Shown in pieces: positions 1-6,536 of a DNA stretch of 8,970 bases (its first letter is position 1; each line of letters opens with the position of its first letter). The notes under the pieces were generated by a model. It was not told the origin of the DNA. It worked only from the letters and a program-made list of their open reading frames with translations, and ran no database searches. The stretch comes from Bacteroidales bacterium (lineage in GTDB: Bacteria > Bacteroidota > Bacteroidia > Bacteroidales > UBA932): the NCBI GenBank assembly GCA_004556005.1, contig SFJA01000066.1:1-8970 (forward strand), in the 5' to 3' direction. Made by a program: the position numbers and the translations under genes.

Positions 1-1355
1 CTGCCGTCCGGATTGACAGCATAATCGGCATTGCCGTGATCAGCAGTGAGCAGAACCACGTAATCGTGTGCAAGAGCGCAGGTTACAACGGTTTCTACAC
101 ATCCGTCTATGCATCCCACTGCATTGCAGATCGCATTGTAAACTCCGGTATGGCCGACCATGTCGCCGTTGGCAAAGTTAAGGATGATCATATCCTCCTT
201 TTCACTTCTGATAGCTTCGCAGAGCTTGCTCGTAACCTCAACCGCACTCATCTCAGGCTGAAGGTCATAGGTAGCGACCTTAGGAGAATTGACAAGGATA
301 CGGTCCTCAAGCTCGAACGGAGTCTCGCGTCCACCGTTGAAGAAGAAGGTGACGTGCGCATATTTTTCGGTCTCGGCTATGCGGAGCTGGCGCTTGCCCG
401 CCTTTGAAACGGTCTCTCCGAGAGTATCGCAGACTTCTTCCTTGTCAAAGAGAATGTGCAGTCCCTTGAATGAGGCATCGTAAGGGGTAAGGCAGCAGTA
501 GTAGAGAGGAAGAGTATGCATTCCCTCTTCAGGCATATCGTTCTGTGTGAGCACGTTGGTAAGCTCGCGAGCACGGTCGTTGCGGAAGTTGTAGAAGATG
601 ACGGCGTCGCCCTGCTCGACCAGAGCCACAGGCTTGCCGCCCTCGGTGATGACCACCGGTTTGATGAATTCGTCAGTAACTTCAGCGTCATAGGAAGCGC
701 GTATCGCCTCCTGAGCGCTCTCGAAGCGGGCTCCCTTGCCCTCCACGAGCATATCGTAGGCCTCCTTCACACGGTTCCAGCGCTTGTCGCGGTCCATTGC
801 ATAGAAGCGTCCGCAAACCGAAGCCACCTTGCCGGTAGTCTGGGCCATCTTCTCTTCGAGTTCCTTGACAAAACCCAGACCGCTCCTCGGATCGGTATCG
901 CGACCGTCCATAAAGCAGTGCACATAAACGTCCTCGAGACCGGCATTCTTAGCTTCGGAGAGGAATTCGTACAGATGGTTAAGGGACGAGTGGACTCCGC
1001 CGTGAGAGCAGAGACCGAAGAAGTGGAGCTTCTTCCCGCTCTTCCTGACATAGTCATAAGCGGCCTTTATCTCCTTGTTTTCCATCAACTTATGGTCACG
1101 GCAGGCCATATTTATCTTTACGAGGTCCTGATAAACGACGCGGCCGGCGCCGAGATTCATGTGACCTACCTCGGAATTGCCCATCTGGCCGTCAGGAAGA
1201 CCTACGTACTCGCCACAGGCCTGAAGATGGGAGAAAGGATACTTCTCGCGAAGCGAGTCGATAAACGGTGCACCCTGGGTAAAGATGGCGTTGGACTTGT
1301 CCTTGCGGCCTTCTCCCCAGCCGTCAAGAATCATAAGAAGGACTTTTCTGTTCAT
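1..1355 (-). CDS. gpmI: 2,3-bisphosphoglycerate-independent phosphoglycerate mutase, C-terminus cut by window edge
   Basis: This cytoplasmic enzyme interconverts 3- and 2-phosphoglycerate in glycolysis and gluconeogenesis, using two Mn ions and a phosphoserine intermediate. Reading the minus strand from the ATG at 1355-1353 gives 451 codons with no stop before the window edge; the family is about 505 residues, so roughly 50 are missing. Family landmarks seen: the N-terminal metal-binding LDGWG (Asp11); the phosphorylated serine in GQMGNSEVGH (Ser61); SHGGVHSS (His122); GRDTDP (around 151-156); CGRFYAMDRD (181-190); FRNDRAR (258-263); Lys331; NFANGDMVGHTG (Asp398, His402); and TADHGNAD (Asp439, His440). 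By the constant offset from the Bacillus enzyme, the last metal-ligand histidine should lie just beyond the edge. The start is set by the conserved N-terminus and an A-rich leader with no Shine-Dalgarno sequence. It is divergent from the PHP-domain gene. Nothing looks broken. It is a housekeeping gene and probably unrelated in function to its neighbours. Confidence 0.97.
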   Translation of the reverse strand, partial: MNRKVLLMILDGWGEGRKDKSNAIFTQGAPFIDSLREKYPFSHLQACGEYVGLPDGQMGNSEVGHMNLGAGRVVYQDLVKINMACRDHKLMENKEIKAAYDYVRKSGKKLHFFGLCSHGGVHSSLNHLYEFLSEAKNAGLEDVYVHCFMDGRDTDPRSGLGFVKELEEKMAQTTGKVASVCGRFYAMDRDKRWNRVKEAYDMLVEGKGARFESAQEAIRASYDAEVTDEFIKPVVITEGGKPVALVEQGDAVIFYNFRNDRARELTNVLTQNDMPEEGMHTLPLYYCCLTPYDASFKGLHILFDKEEVCDTLGETVSKAGKRQLRIAETEKYAHVTFFFNGGRETPFELEDRILVNSPKVATYDLQPEMSAVEVTSKLCEAIRSEKEDMIILNFANGDMVGHTGVYNAICNAVGCIDGCVETVVTCALAHDYVVLLTADHGNADYAVNPDG

Positions 1356-1382
1356 ATCTATTTGTTTTTAGTTTCGTTTAAT

Positions 1383-1415
1383 CTTGCAAATATACGAATT
1401 GTTATCGTAACTTTG
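1383..1415 (+). promoter_or_regulatory. Bacteroidota-type promoter for the PHP-domain gene
   Basis: TAACTTTG at 1408-1415 matches the Bacteroidota -7 consensus TAnnTTTG exactly. CTTG at 1383-1386 is one mismatch from the TTTG -33 element, with a 21-base spacer. Transcription would start near 1420, leaving a leader of about 20 bases before the ATG at 1440. The leader is A-rich and lacks a Shine-Dalgarno sequence, as is usual in this phylum. This is inferred from sequence only. Confidence 0.6.
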
Positions 1416-1422
1416 AGTCAAA
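1387..1422 (-). promoter_or_regulatory. Bacteroidota-type promoter for gpmI
   Basis: On the minus strand, TATATTTG (1394-1387) fits the -7 consensus TAnnTTTG. The nearest TTTG (1422-1419) is 24 bases upstream, a little longer than the usual spacing, so the -33 element is uncertain. The leader to the gpmI ATG would be about 25 A-rich bases. The -7 box lies inside the spacer of the opposite-facing promoter. Confidence 0.5.
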
Positions 1423-1439
1423 CAATCAAGCACATTGAA

Positions 1440-3296
1440 ATGAAAAAGACACTTGCCATCATCTTTGCAGCCGCGCTTTACGGCATCGCGGCTCTCGCGC
1501 AGGACAATGCCACCGGCAGTGCGCAGGACAATGTCCACTACAGGTGGATGGATTCTTACGGAATGAACCTCCCGAACAGCAGAAAAGCGTTCAATCCGCG
1601 CAAGATAGACCTTCCGCAGGTCAACGGATTCAATGCCTACACGGCGGACCTGCACATGCACACCATCTACTCCGATGCAGAGGTGAGCCCTGAAATGAGG
1701 GTTATGGAGGCGTATATGGAAGGTATTGACATTCTGGCGATTACCGACCACCACCCTCACCCGAGGCGCGACCGCGGGAGCAACGATATGAACATCGCAT
1801 ACGACTGCGCCACAAAGGCAGCCAAGAATCTGGACATCAAGATTATACGCGGATTCGAAATCACCGGAAGCGAGCCTGTCGGCCATATCAACGTCCTCTT
1901 TACCGGAGACCTCAACAAGTATATTCTCGACGGACGCTTCGGTCCCGAGGAGTGCGACCGCATACTGGAGATCGCCCGCTCCGAAGACGCTTTCATCACC
2001 ACCAACCACCCGGGCTGGCCTGACCAGAACAGCGACCTGAGCGACTACATCATCGGGCACATCCAGGACGGCACCATCGGAGCGATAGAGGTCTTTAATT
2101 CGAAAGAATTCTACCCTCTCGCCATCGATCACGCGCTGCGCTACAAGCTCGCGATGTTTGCCTGCACCGACAGCCACTACCCGACCTATATGTACTTTGA
2201 CCAGCAGAACAATCATCGCGACATGACCATCATTTTTGCCAAGGACAAGAGCGACGAAGCCATAAAGGAGGCTCTCAGGGCTCGCAGGACGCTCGCCTGG
2301 GCAAACAACATGGTCTGCGGCGAGGAGGCTCTTCTGACCGAATTTCTCAAGGCGAGCATACAGCCTGTGTTTGTGCGCGAGTTGGAAGGGGGCAAGGTCC
2401 ATTTCCGCCTGTTCAACAGCAGTTCCGTTCCTTTTTATCTCAGCACCGAGGACAACACCGAAAACATTTATCTTCCTGCGGGAGGATATGCTGAGTCAAT
2501 ACGCAGCAAGAGCTCGACCGAAAACGTGTTCCAGGCCGACAACCTGTATTGCGGGTCAAAGGCCCATCCTGCATTCCCTCTGTCTTTCCTGCTGGACGAC
2601 AGCGGCATAAGCCAGCCTTACGTAAAGGAAGAAAGCATCAGTTTTGACGGTAAGGGCTTGAGTTTCAGCTTTGCTCCAGTGCTCGGAACGGTCTATTATA
2701 CTCTTGACGGCAGCGAGCCGGACCAGGATTCGTTCAAGTATGATGGGGGTCTGGTAAAGATGACAGAGCCGGGAACGGTTAAGGCTGTCAACATGCTGGG
2801 TGGAAAATGCAGCAACGTGTTTGAGCGTCAGATGCCTTTCTCCATGGCAGGCAGGTTCAAGGGAAAGAAGCAGGGAGTGAGGTTCAGCTACTATGAGGAA
2901 TTTGACAAATACGGAACGGAAAGCGTAGGCAGCATAGGCAAACTCAGGGAAAGCGGAGTTAAGAAGGAGCTTGAAATCAGCGAAGGCGTAGGCAAAGATT
3001 ACTTCGCCTACCTGTTCGAGGGAGTGATAAGAATCGATGAAACAGGACTTTACAAGTTTTCGCTCAGGACCAACGACGGATCCGACCTGTATATCGACGA
3101 CGTGCTCGTATGCAACAACAACGTAAGGGTTGGATATTCCATTGCTAACGGAAGCGTGTATCTGGAGAAGGGTCTGCACAGATTCCGCGTAAGGTATTTC
3201 GAGGGTTACGGCGGCGAAAGCTTCTGCCTGAAATGGCAGGTCCCGGAGAGCAACAGCTTCCAGGACCTACCGGGTGAAGTATTGTTTATTGAATAA
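1440..3296 (+). CDS. Secreted PHP-domain metallophosphoesterase with chitobiase-C-like and PA14 modules
   Basis: A 618-residue exported protein. Residues 1-20 form a signal peptide (Lys-Lys, hydrophobic core, cleavage after ALA before QDN) with no lipobox, so it is probably periplasmic or released. Residues 66-290 are a PHP domain: DLHMH (Asp70, His72, His74), Asp79, TDHH (Asp103, His104, His105), Glu140, GHIN (His149), NHPGW (His190), IEVFNS (Glu217) and TDSH (Asp244, His246), a complete set of metal ligands. The layout resembles secreted Sb-PDE-like phosphodiesterases; residues 317-385 look like that family's C-terminal beta region. Two additions follow: a chitobiase/hexosaminidase-C-like module around GTVYYTLDGSEPD (400-465), and a PA14 domain (about 471-603) with TGLYKFSLRTNDGSDLYID and EKGLHRFRVRYFEG. 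PHP proteins hydrolyse phosphoesters; the actual substrate is unknown, and the tail suggests glycan or surface binding (inference). The same frame stays open upstream to 516, but that part is antisense to gpmI; the signal peptide and promoter fix the start at 1440. Confidence 0.9.
   Translation: MKKTLAIIFAAALYGIAALAQDNATGSAQDNVHYRWMDSYGMNLPNSRKAFNPRKIDLPQVNGFNAYTADLHMHTIYSDAEVSPEMRVMEAYMEGIDILAITDHHPHPRRDRGSNDMNIAYDCATKAAKNLDIKIIRGFEITGSEPVGHINVLFTGDLNKYILDGRFGPEECDRILEIARSEDAFITTNHPGWPDQNSDLSDYIIGHIQDGTIGAIEVFNSKEFYPLAIDHALRYKLAMFACTDSHYPTYMYFDQQNNHRDMTIIFAKDKSDEAIKEALRARRTLAWANNMVCGEEALLTEFLKASIQPVFVRELEGGKVHFRLFNSSSVPFYLSTEDNTENIYLPAGGYAESIRSKSSTENVFQADNLYCGSKAHPAFPLSFLLDDSGISQPYVKEESISFDGKGLSFSFAPVLGTVYYTLDGSEPDQDSFKYDGGLVKMTEPGTVKAVNMLGGKCSNVFERQMPFSMAGRFKGKKQGVRFSYYEEFDKYGTESVGSIGKLRESGVKKELEISEGVGKDYFAYLFEGVIRIDETGLYKFSLRTNDGSDLYIDDVLVCNNNVRVGYSIANGSVYLEKGLHRFRVRYFEGYGGESFCLKWQVPESNSFQDLPGEVLFIE
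1497..1533 (+). repeat. 13-base direct repeat around the signal peptidase site
   Basis: GCGCAGGACAATG occurs at 1497-1509 and again at 1521-1533, a 24-base period equal to eight codons. It duplicates Ala-Gln-Asp-Asn exactly at, and just after, the predicted cleavage site of the PHP-domain protein. It probably reflects a small in-frame tandem duplication, with the 11 bases between the copies either diverged or unduplicated. Confidence 0.75.
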
Positions 3297-3306
3297 GCCT
3301 ATTCGA
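3289..3306. terminator. Short hairpin spanning both convergent stop codons, possible weak terminator
   Basis: TTGAATA at 3289-3295 pairs with TATTCGA at 3300-3306 (seven pairs, one of them T-G) around the loop AGCC. The stem contains most of the PHP gene's TAA, and one arm overlaps the peptidase gene's TAG. It is AT-rich and has no T-tract on either side, so intrinsic termination here would be weak. It is listed because only 2 bases separate the two convergent genes and no other terminator candidate exists. Confidence 0.2.
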
Positions 3307-5311
3307 GGCCACGGGCACGGAGCAGGGCTCCGGCGTCCGGGTCGGCTCCACGGAAACGGCGATAGAGGGTCATAGGTTCCTCGCTGCCTCCCTTTTCGAG
3401 AATATTGTGACGGAAACTCATTGCGGTTTCCTTGTCGAAGATGCCTTTCTGCTTGAACAGCTCAAAGGCATCTTTGTCCAATACCTCGGCCCAGAGATAG
3501 CTGTAATAGCCGGCGCTGTATCCTGAGCTTCCGAATATGTGGTTGAAGTAGGTGCTGCGGTAGCGCGGGATAATCTCTCCCACGAGACCCATCTCCTCGC
3601 ACACTTTCTTTTCAAATTCTTCAACGTCAACGCCTTCCACGCTCTCGAGTTCGTGCCATTTCATATCGAGTATGCTTGCTGCGCAAAGCTCGGAGGTAGT
3701 GAATCCCTGATTGAAATTGGAAGCCGCTTCCATCTTGGCGACAAGTTCGTCAGGAATCACCTCGCCGGTCTGGTAATGGAATGCGTAGGTAGAGAGGACC
3801 TCCTTCTGGAATGCCCAGTTCTCGTTGATCTGTGACGGAAGTTCAACGAAGTCACGCTTTACGGCAGTGCCGCTCAGGCCCTTGTAATGGCACTGGCTCA
3901 AAAGACCGTGGAGAGCGTGGCCGAACTCGTGGAACATAGTCTCGACCTGGTCTATTGTCAGCAGGCTTGGCTGCTCTGGGGTAGGCTTGTTGAAATTGCC
4001 TACGTTGACGATGACAGGACGCACGTTGACACCATTTGCGTCGTAGTACTGCTCAACGAAATTGCTCATCCAGGCACCGGCCCTCTTGCTGTCACGCGGA
4101 TAGTAGTCCGTGATGATGATTCCTATAAGGGAGCCGTCGGCATCGCTGACCTTAAATGCTTCTGCCTCAGGATTGTACAGGCTTACGCCCTCTACAGGCT
4201 CGAAGCTGAGTCCGTAAAGTTTACCGGCCGTTGCAAAGACTCCGGCCCTGACGTTTTCCATCTTGAAATACTGCATCACCTCGGACTCGTCAAAAGCAAA
4301 GCGCGCCTTGCGTATGCGCTCTGCATAGTACATATAGTCCCAAGGCTCTATGCGGCTGCCGGCAGGGAGCTTGCCCTCGGCAACATCCTGATCCATAACT
4401 GCCTGCATATCGGCAACTTCCTCTTTCGCACGGGCTGTGGCTGCATCCATGATTCCCTTGAGGAACACGTCCACGGTATGAGGGTCTCCGGCCATCTTGT
4501 CACTGAGAATCTGCTCCGCAGGAGACTTGTAGCCCATAAGCTTTGCCTTCTCTATGCGAAGTTCCATTATTTTGAGAAGATTGGCCTTGTTGTCTTTTTC
4601 GTTGCCGTTGTTTCCGCGGTTCGAGTAAAGACGGAACATCTTCTCCCTCAATGCCCTGTCCTCGGTGGAGGCCATCATATCGTAGTAGTTGGAAACGCTG
4701 GCTCCTATCTCTGCCTTATAGGCGTTGCTCTCGTCCAGAAGATTGTTTCCGAAGCTGATGATGACGCTGGTAAGTTCGCTGTTGATCTTGCGCAGCCTTT
4801 CCTGAGACTCGGCATCAAGACCGACGCCGCTCTTTACAAATGAATCGTAAAAATTCTTCAGCAACATCTGCTGTTCCCTGTCCAGTCCACTCTGGTCGGC
4901 CTCGTAAACGGCCTTGACCTTTGCAAAGAGGGCAGCATTCATATAGATGTTGTCACTGTGCTCGGAGATGAGAGGAGAAGCCTCTTCGACAACGGCATTG
5001 ATTTCGGGGCCGGAATCGGATTCGCTCAGATTGAAGAGCACGCCCGAAACCTTGGAAAGCAGGGCTCCGCTGCGGTCAAGAGCCACGATCACATTGTCAA
5101 ACGTCGGCGCCTCAGTATTGTTAACAATAGCCTCGATCTCGGCATTCTGCTGCTCTATGCCAGCCTTGATTGCAGGCATATAGTCCTTAACGCTTATCTT
5201 CTCGAAAGGAGGAATGCCGTAGGGTGTATTCCACTCCTCGAGGAAGGGATTGGTACTTGTGCAAGCTGCCATAGTCAATACAGTTGCTGCAATGCTTATT
5301 GCCTTTTTCAT
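3299..5311 (-). CDS. dcp: M3-family peptidyl-dipeptidase (dipeptidyl carboxypeptidase), lipoprotein
   Basis: A 670-residue zinc metallopeptidase of the thimet oligopeptidase/Dcp family (M3A), which removes C-terminal dipeptides from short peptides. E. coli Dcp is about the same size. The zinc site is HEFGH (His461, Glu462 catalytic, His465), and Glu490 in DFVELPSQ is the third ligand, at the spacing expected for M3. The substrate-binding segment is HIFGSSGYSAGYYSYLW (591-607), with His591 and tyrosines 598, 602 and 605. The N-terminus has two lysines, a hydrophobic stretch and Cys17 in TMAAC, a plausible lipobox despite Met at -3, so the enzyme is probably a membrane-anchored periplasmic protein. 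No acidic surface-export motif follows the cysteine directly. It lies 48 bases downstream of the DUF5689-type gene; no TAnnTTTG box is seen in that gap, so it is probably cotranscribed with the receptor. It converges on the PHP gene with a 2-base gap. Family assignment is secure; substrate and pathway are inferred. Confidence 0.95.
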   Translation of the reverse strand: MKKAISIAATVLTMAACTSTNPFLEEWNTPYGIPPFEKISVKDYMPAIKAGIEQQNAEIEAIVNNTEAPTFDNVIVALDRSGALLSKVSGVLFNLSESDSGPEINAVVEEASPLISEHSDNIYMNAALFAKVKAVYEADQSGLDREQQMLLKNFYDSFVKSGVGLDAESQERLRKINSELTSVIISFGNNLLDESNAYKAEIGASVSNYYDMMASTEDRALREKMFRLYSNRGNNGNEKDNKANLLKIMELRIEKAKLMGYKSPAEQILSDKMAGDPHTVDVFLKGIMDAATARAKEEVADMQAVMDQDVAEGKLPAGSRIEPWDYMYYAERIRKARFAFDESEVMQYFKMENVRAGVFATAGKLYGLSFEPVEGVSLYNPEAEAFKVSDADGSLIGIIITDYYPRDSKRAGAWMSNFVEQYYDANGVNVRPVIVNVGNFNKPTPEQPSLLTIDQVETMFHEFGHALHGLLSQCHYKGLSGTAVKRDFVELPSQINENWAFQKEVLSTYAFHYQTGEVIPDELVAKMEAASNFNQGFTTSELCAASILDMKWHELESVEGVDVEEFEKKVCEEMGLVGEIIPRYRSTYFNHIFGSSGYSAGYYSYLWAEVLDKDAFELFKQKGIFDKETAMSFRHNILEKGGSEEPMTLYRRFRGADPDAGALLRARGLE

Positions 5312-5359
5312 ATCTTGTTATGGTTATAGTATCGCAATTTCCTGATAGTGAAACTGATG

Positions 5360-6532
5360 CTAATTATACAATGGTTCCTTGGTGTCGCTGTAAACAAAGT
5401 CTGCTGCGGAGTTGACAACGAGCTGAAGCGAACCCTGATAGTTTGTCAGGATACCGGTCACGTCGATTGCACGCTTTCCGCTGAGCACTTCTTCAGGAAT
5501 CTCGTAGTCGCTGAAGCGGCAGTATCCGCTTGTGCGGATCTGGATTTCGGTAGAGCCCATCTTGAAGTACTGGCTTACGGAATAGGCAGCCTTTTCGACG
5601 CCAGGATAGCGTCCGTTACCCTTGAGAGAGCCGATGGTGATTATGTTTCCCTGATCGTCCTTGGCATAATTGCTTCCGCTGCCGACTTTACACTGGTCCC
5701 AGGCTCCCGAAAGCAGGTATTCTGTCATCTTGGTCTCGGACATTGCAAGAGTGGTAACTCCACAGGTAGGGTCGCTGTTGTTGCTTGACGAGAGAAATAC
5801 CCTGTTAGCAAAGTCCTCCTTGTCTTTCTGGGAGTTGAGATACAGCAGGCAGAACACTTCGTTGGCATATTTGAGTCCCTTGAGGGTAACCAGACGGCCA
5901 AGCTTGCCGTTCTTTCCCTGATGCTCGGTTTTGGAATTAGGCAGACCCGACTCCTTGTCAATCACCAGAGGCTCAGGAATCCGGATATCGGCAGGATTGC
6001 CACGAAGTATGTGTGCGTCAATGAGTTTTGAGAGTTCGAGATAGGCTGTCTCATAATCTCCGCTCGGGTCTTCGTAACCAATTTGGACCATACCCTGTCC
6101 ACCGTAGTTTCCGTCCTTGTAACCGTACATTCCAAGGGAAAGCCCGCCGAGCTTGACATACACTGTCTGACCCTGCTGGTAGTCGTTGTAAAGACCGTTC
6201 TTGCCTATCTTGAGCTCGATTCCGGCAGTGCCGTCCTCGATGTAGAGGCTCTTGTAGAAGTTTCCGGGACGGTCGGTAGTGGACACCCGGCCCTTGATGA
6301 CAGCATTGGCCAGACTGACGTGGCTGCCCGGCATAACGAAAGGATTCTTCTTTGAATAGCAGGCACACAAGTCCTTGATGCTTACGATATTGGAGAAGTC
6401 GCTATCGCTATACCAGGTATATGGTTCAGGATTGTCGTATGAACCGGTAAATACCGGCTGGAACTCCTCCTTCAGCGCCTGGCAGGAACAGAGGACGGCA
6501 AGTGCAGCCGAAATGATTGCTATCTTTTTCAT
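5360..6532 (-). CDS. DUF5689-type lipoprotein, probable partner of the TonB-dependent receptor
   Basis: A 390-residue lipoprotein. The lipobox LCSC places the lipidated residue at Cys17 after a Lys-Lys hydrophobic signal. It is followed by QALKEEF, similar to the Lys plus two acidic residues of known Bacteroidota lipoprotein export signals, which suggests the outer surface (inference). The core around residues 72-150 carries the pattern I recognise as DUF5689: an I-K-G-R-V-S-T-T-D turn, GNFYKSLYIEDGTAGIELKI, then GQTVYVKLGGLSLGMYGYKDG, with regularly spaced beta strands reminiscent of an OB fold. The C-terminal part (about 205-385) repeats the theme with GRLVTLKGLKY and AIDVTGILTNYQGSLQLVV. 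No catalytic motif is visible, so a ligand-binding role is more likely than an enzymatic one. It starts 4 bases after the receptor stop and has no Shine-Dalgarno sequence, so translational coupling is likely. This position is where a SusD-like gene would normally sit. The ligand is unknown. Confidence 0.8.
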   Translation of the reverse strand: MKKIAIISAALAVLCSCQALKEEFQPVFTGSYDNPEPYTWYSDSDFSNIVSIKDLCACYSKKNPFVMPGSHVSLANAVIKGRVSTTDRPGNFYKSLYIEDGTAGIELKIGKNGLYNDYQQGQTVYVKLGGLSLGMYGYKDGNYGGQGMVQIGYEDPSGDYETAYLELSKLIDAHILRGNPADIRIPEPLVIDKESGLPNSKTEHQGKNGKLGRLVTLKGLKYANEVFCLLYLNSQKDKEDFANRVFLSSSNNSDPTCGVTTLAMSETKMTEYLLSGAWDQCKVGSGSNYAKDDQGNIITIGSLKGNGRYPGVEKAAYSVSQYFKMGSTEIQIRTSGYCRFSDYEIPEEVLSGKRAIDVTGILTNYQGSLQLVVNSAADFVYSDTKEPLYN

Positions 6533-6536
6533 ACGC

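Noticed and set aside
516..1439. Open plus-strand frame running 308 codons upstream of, and in frame with, the PHP-domain gene.
   Set aside because: It is exactly antisense to gpmI, whose conserved motifs are all present. The signal peptide at 1440 and the promoter just before it show that the upstream part is not translated as a fusion.
1368..2402. Minus-strand open frame of 344 codons opposite the PHP gene.
   Set aside because: It is a shadow of a high-GC3 coding region. It shows no recognisable domain and lies opposite clearly conserved metal-site motifs.
3510..3545. Possible one-residue insertion in the peptidase substrate loop (HIFGSSGY rather than HIFxGGY).
   Set aside because: The comparison rests only on memory of the family; the zinc site and tyrosines are intact, so a lineage-typical variant is as likely as an anomaly.
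3887..4843. Plus-strand open frame of 318 codons opposite the peptidase gene.
   Set aside because: Shadow frame caused by strong third-position bias; its protein has no recognisable motif, and the opposite strand encodes a clear M3 peptidase.
5312..5359. TATAAT-like string near the end of the DUF5689-type gene as a promoter for the peptidase.
   Set aside because: It resembles the E. coli -10 element, not the Bacteroidota TAnnTTTG, and has no suitable -33 partner.
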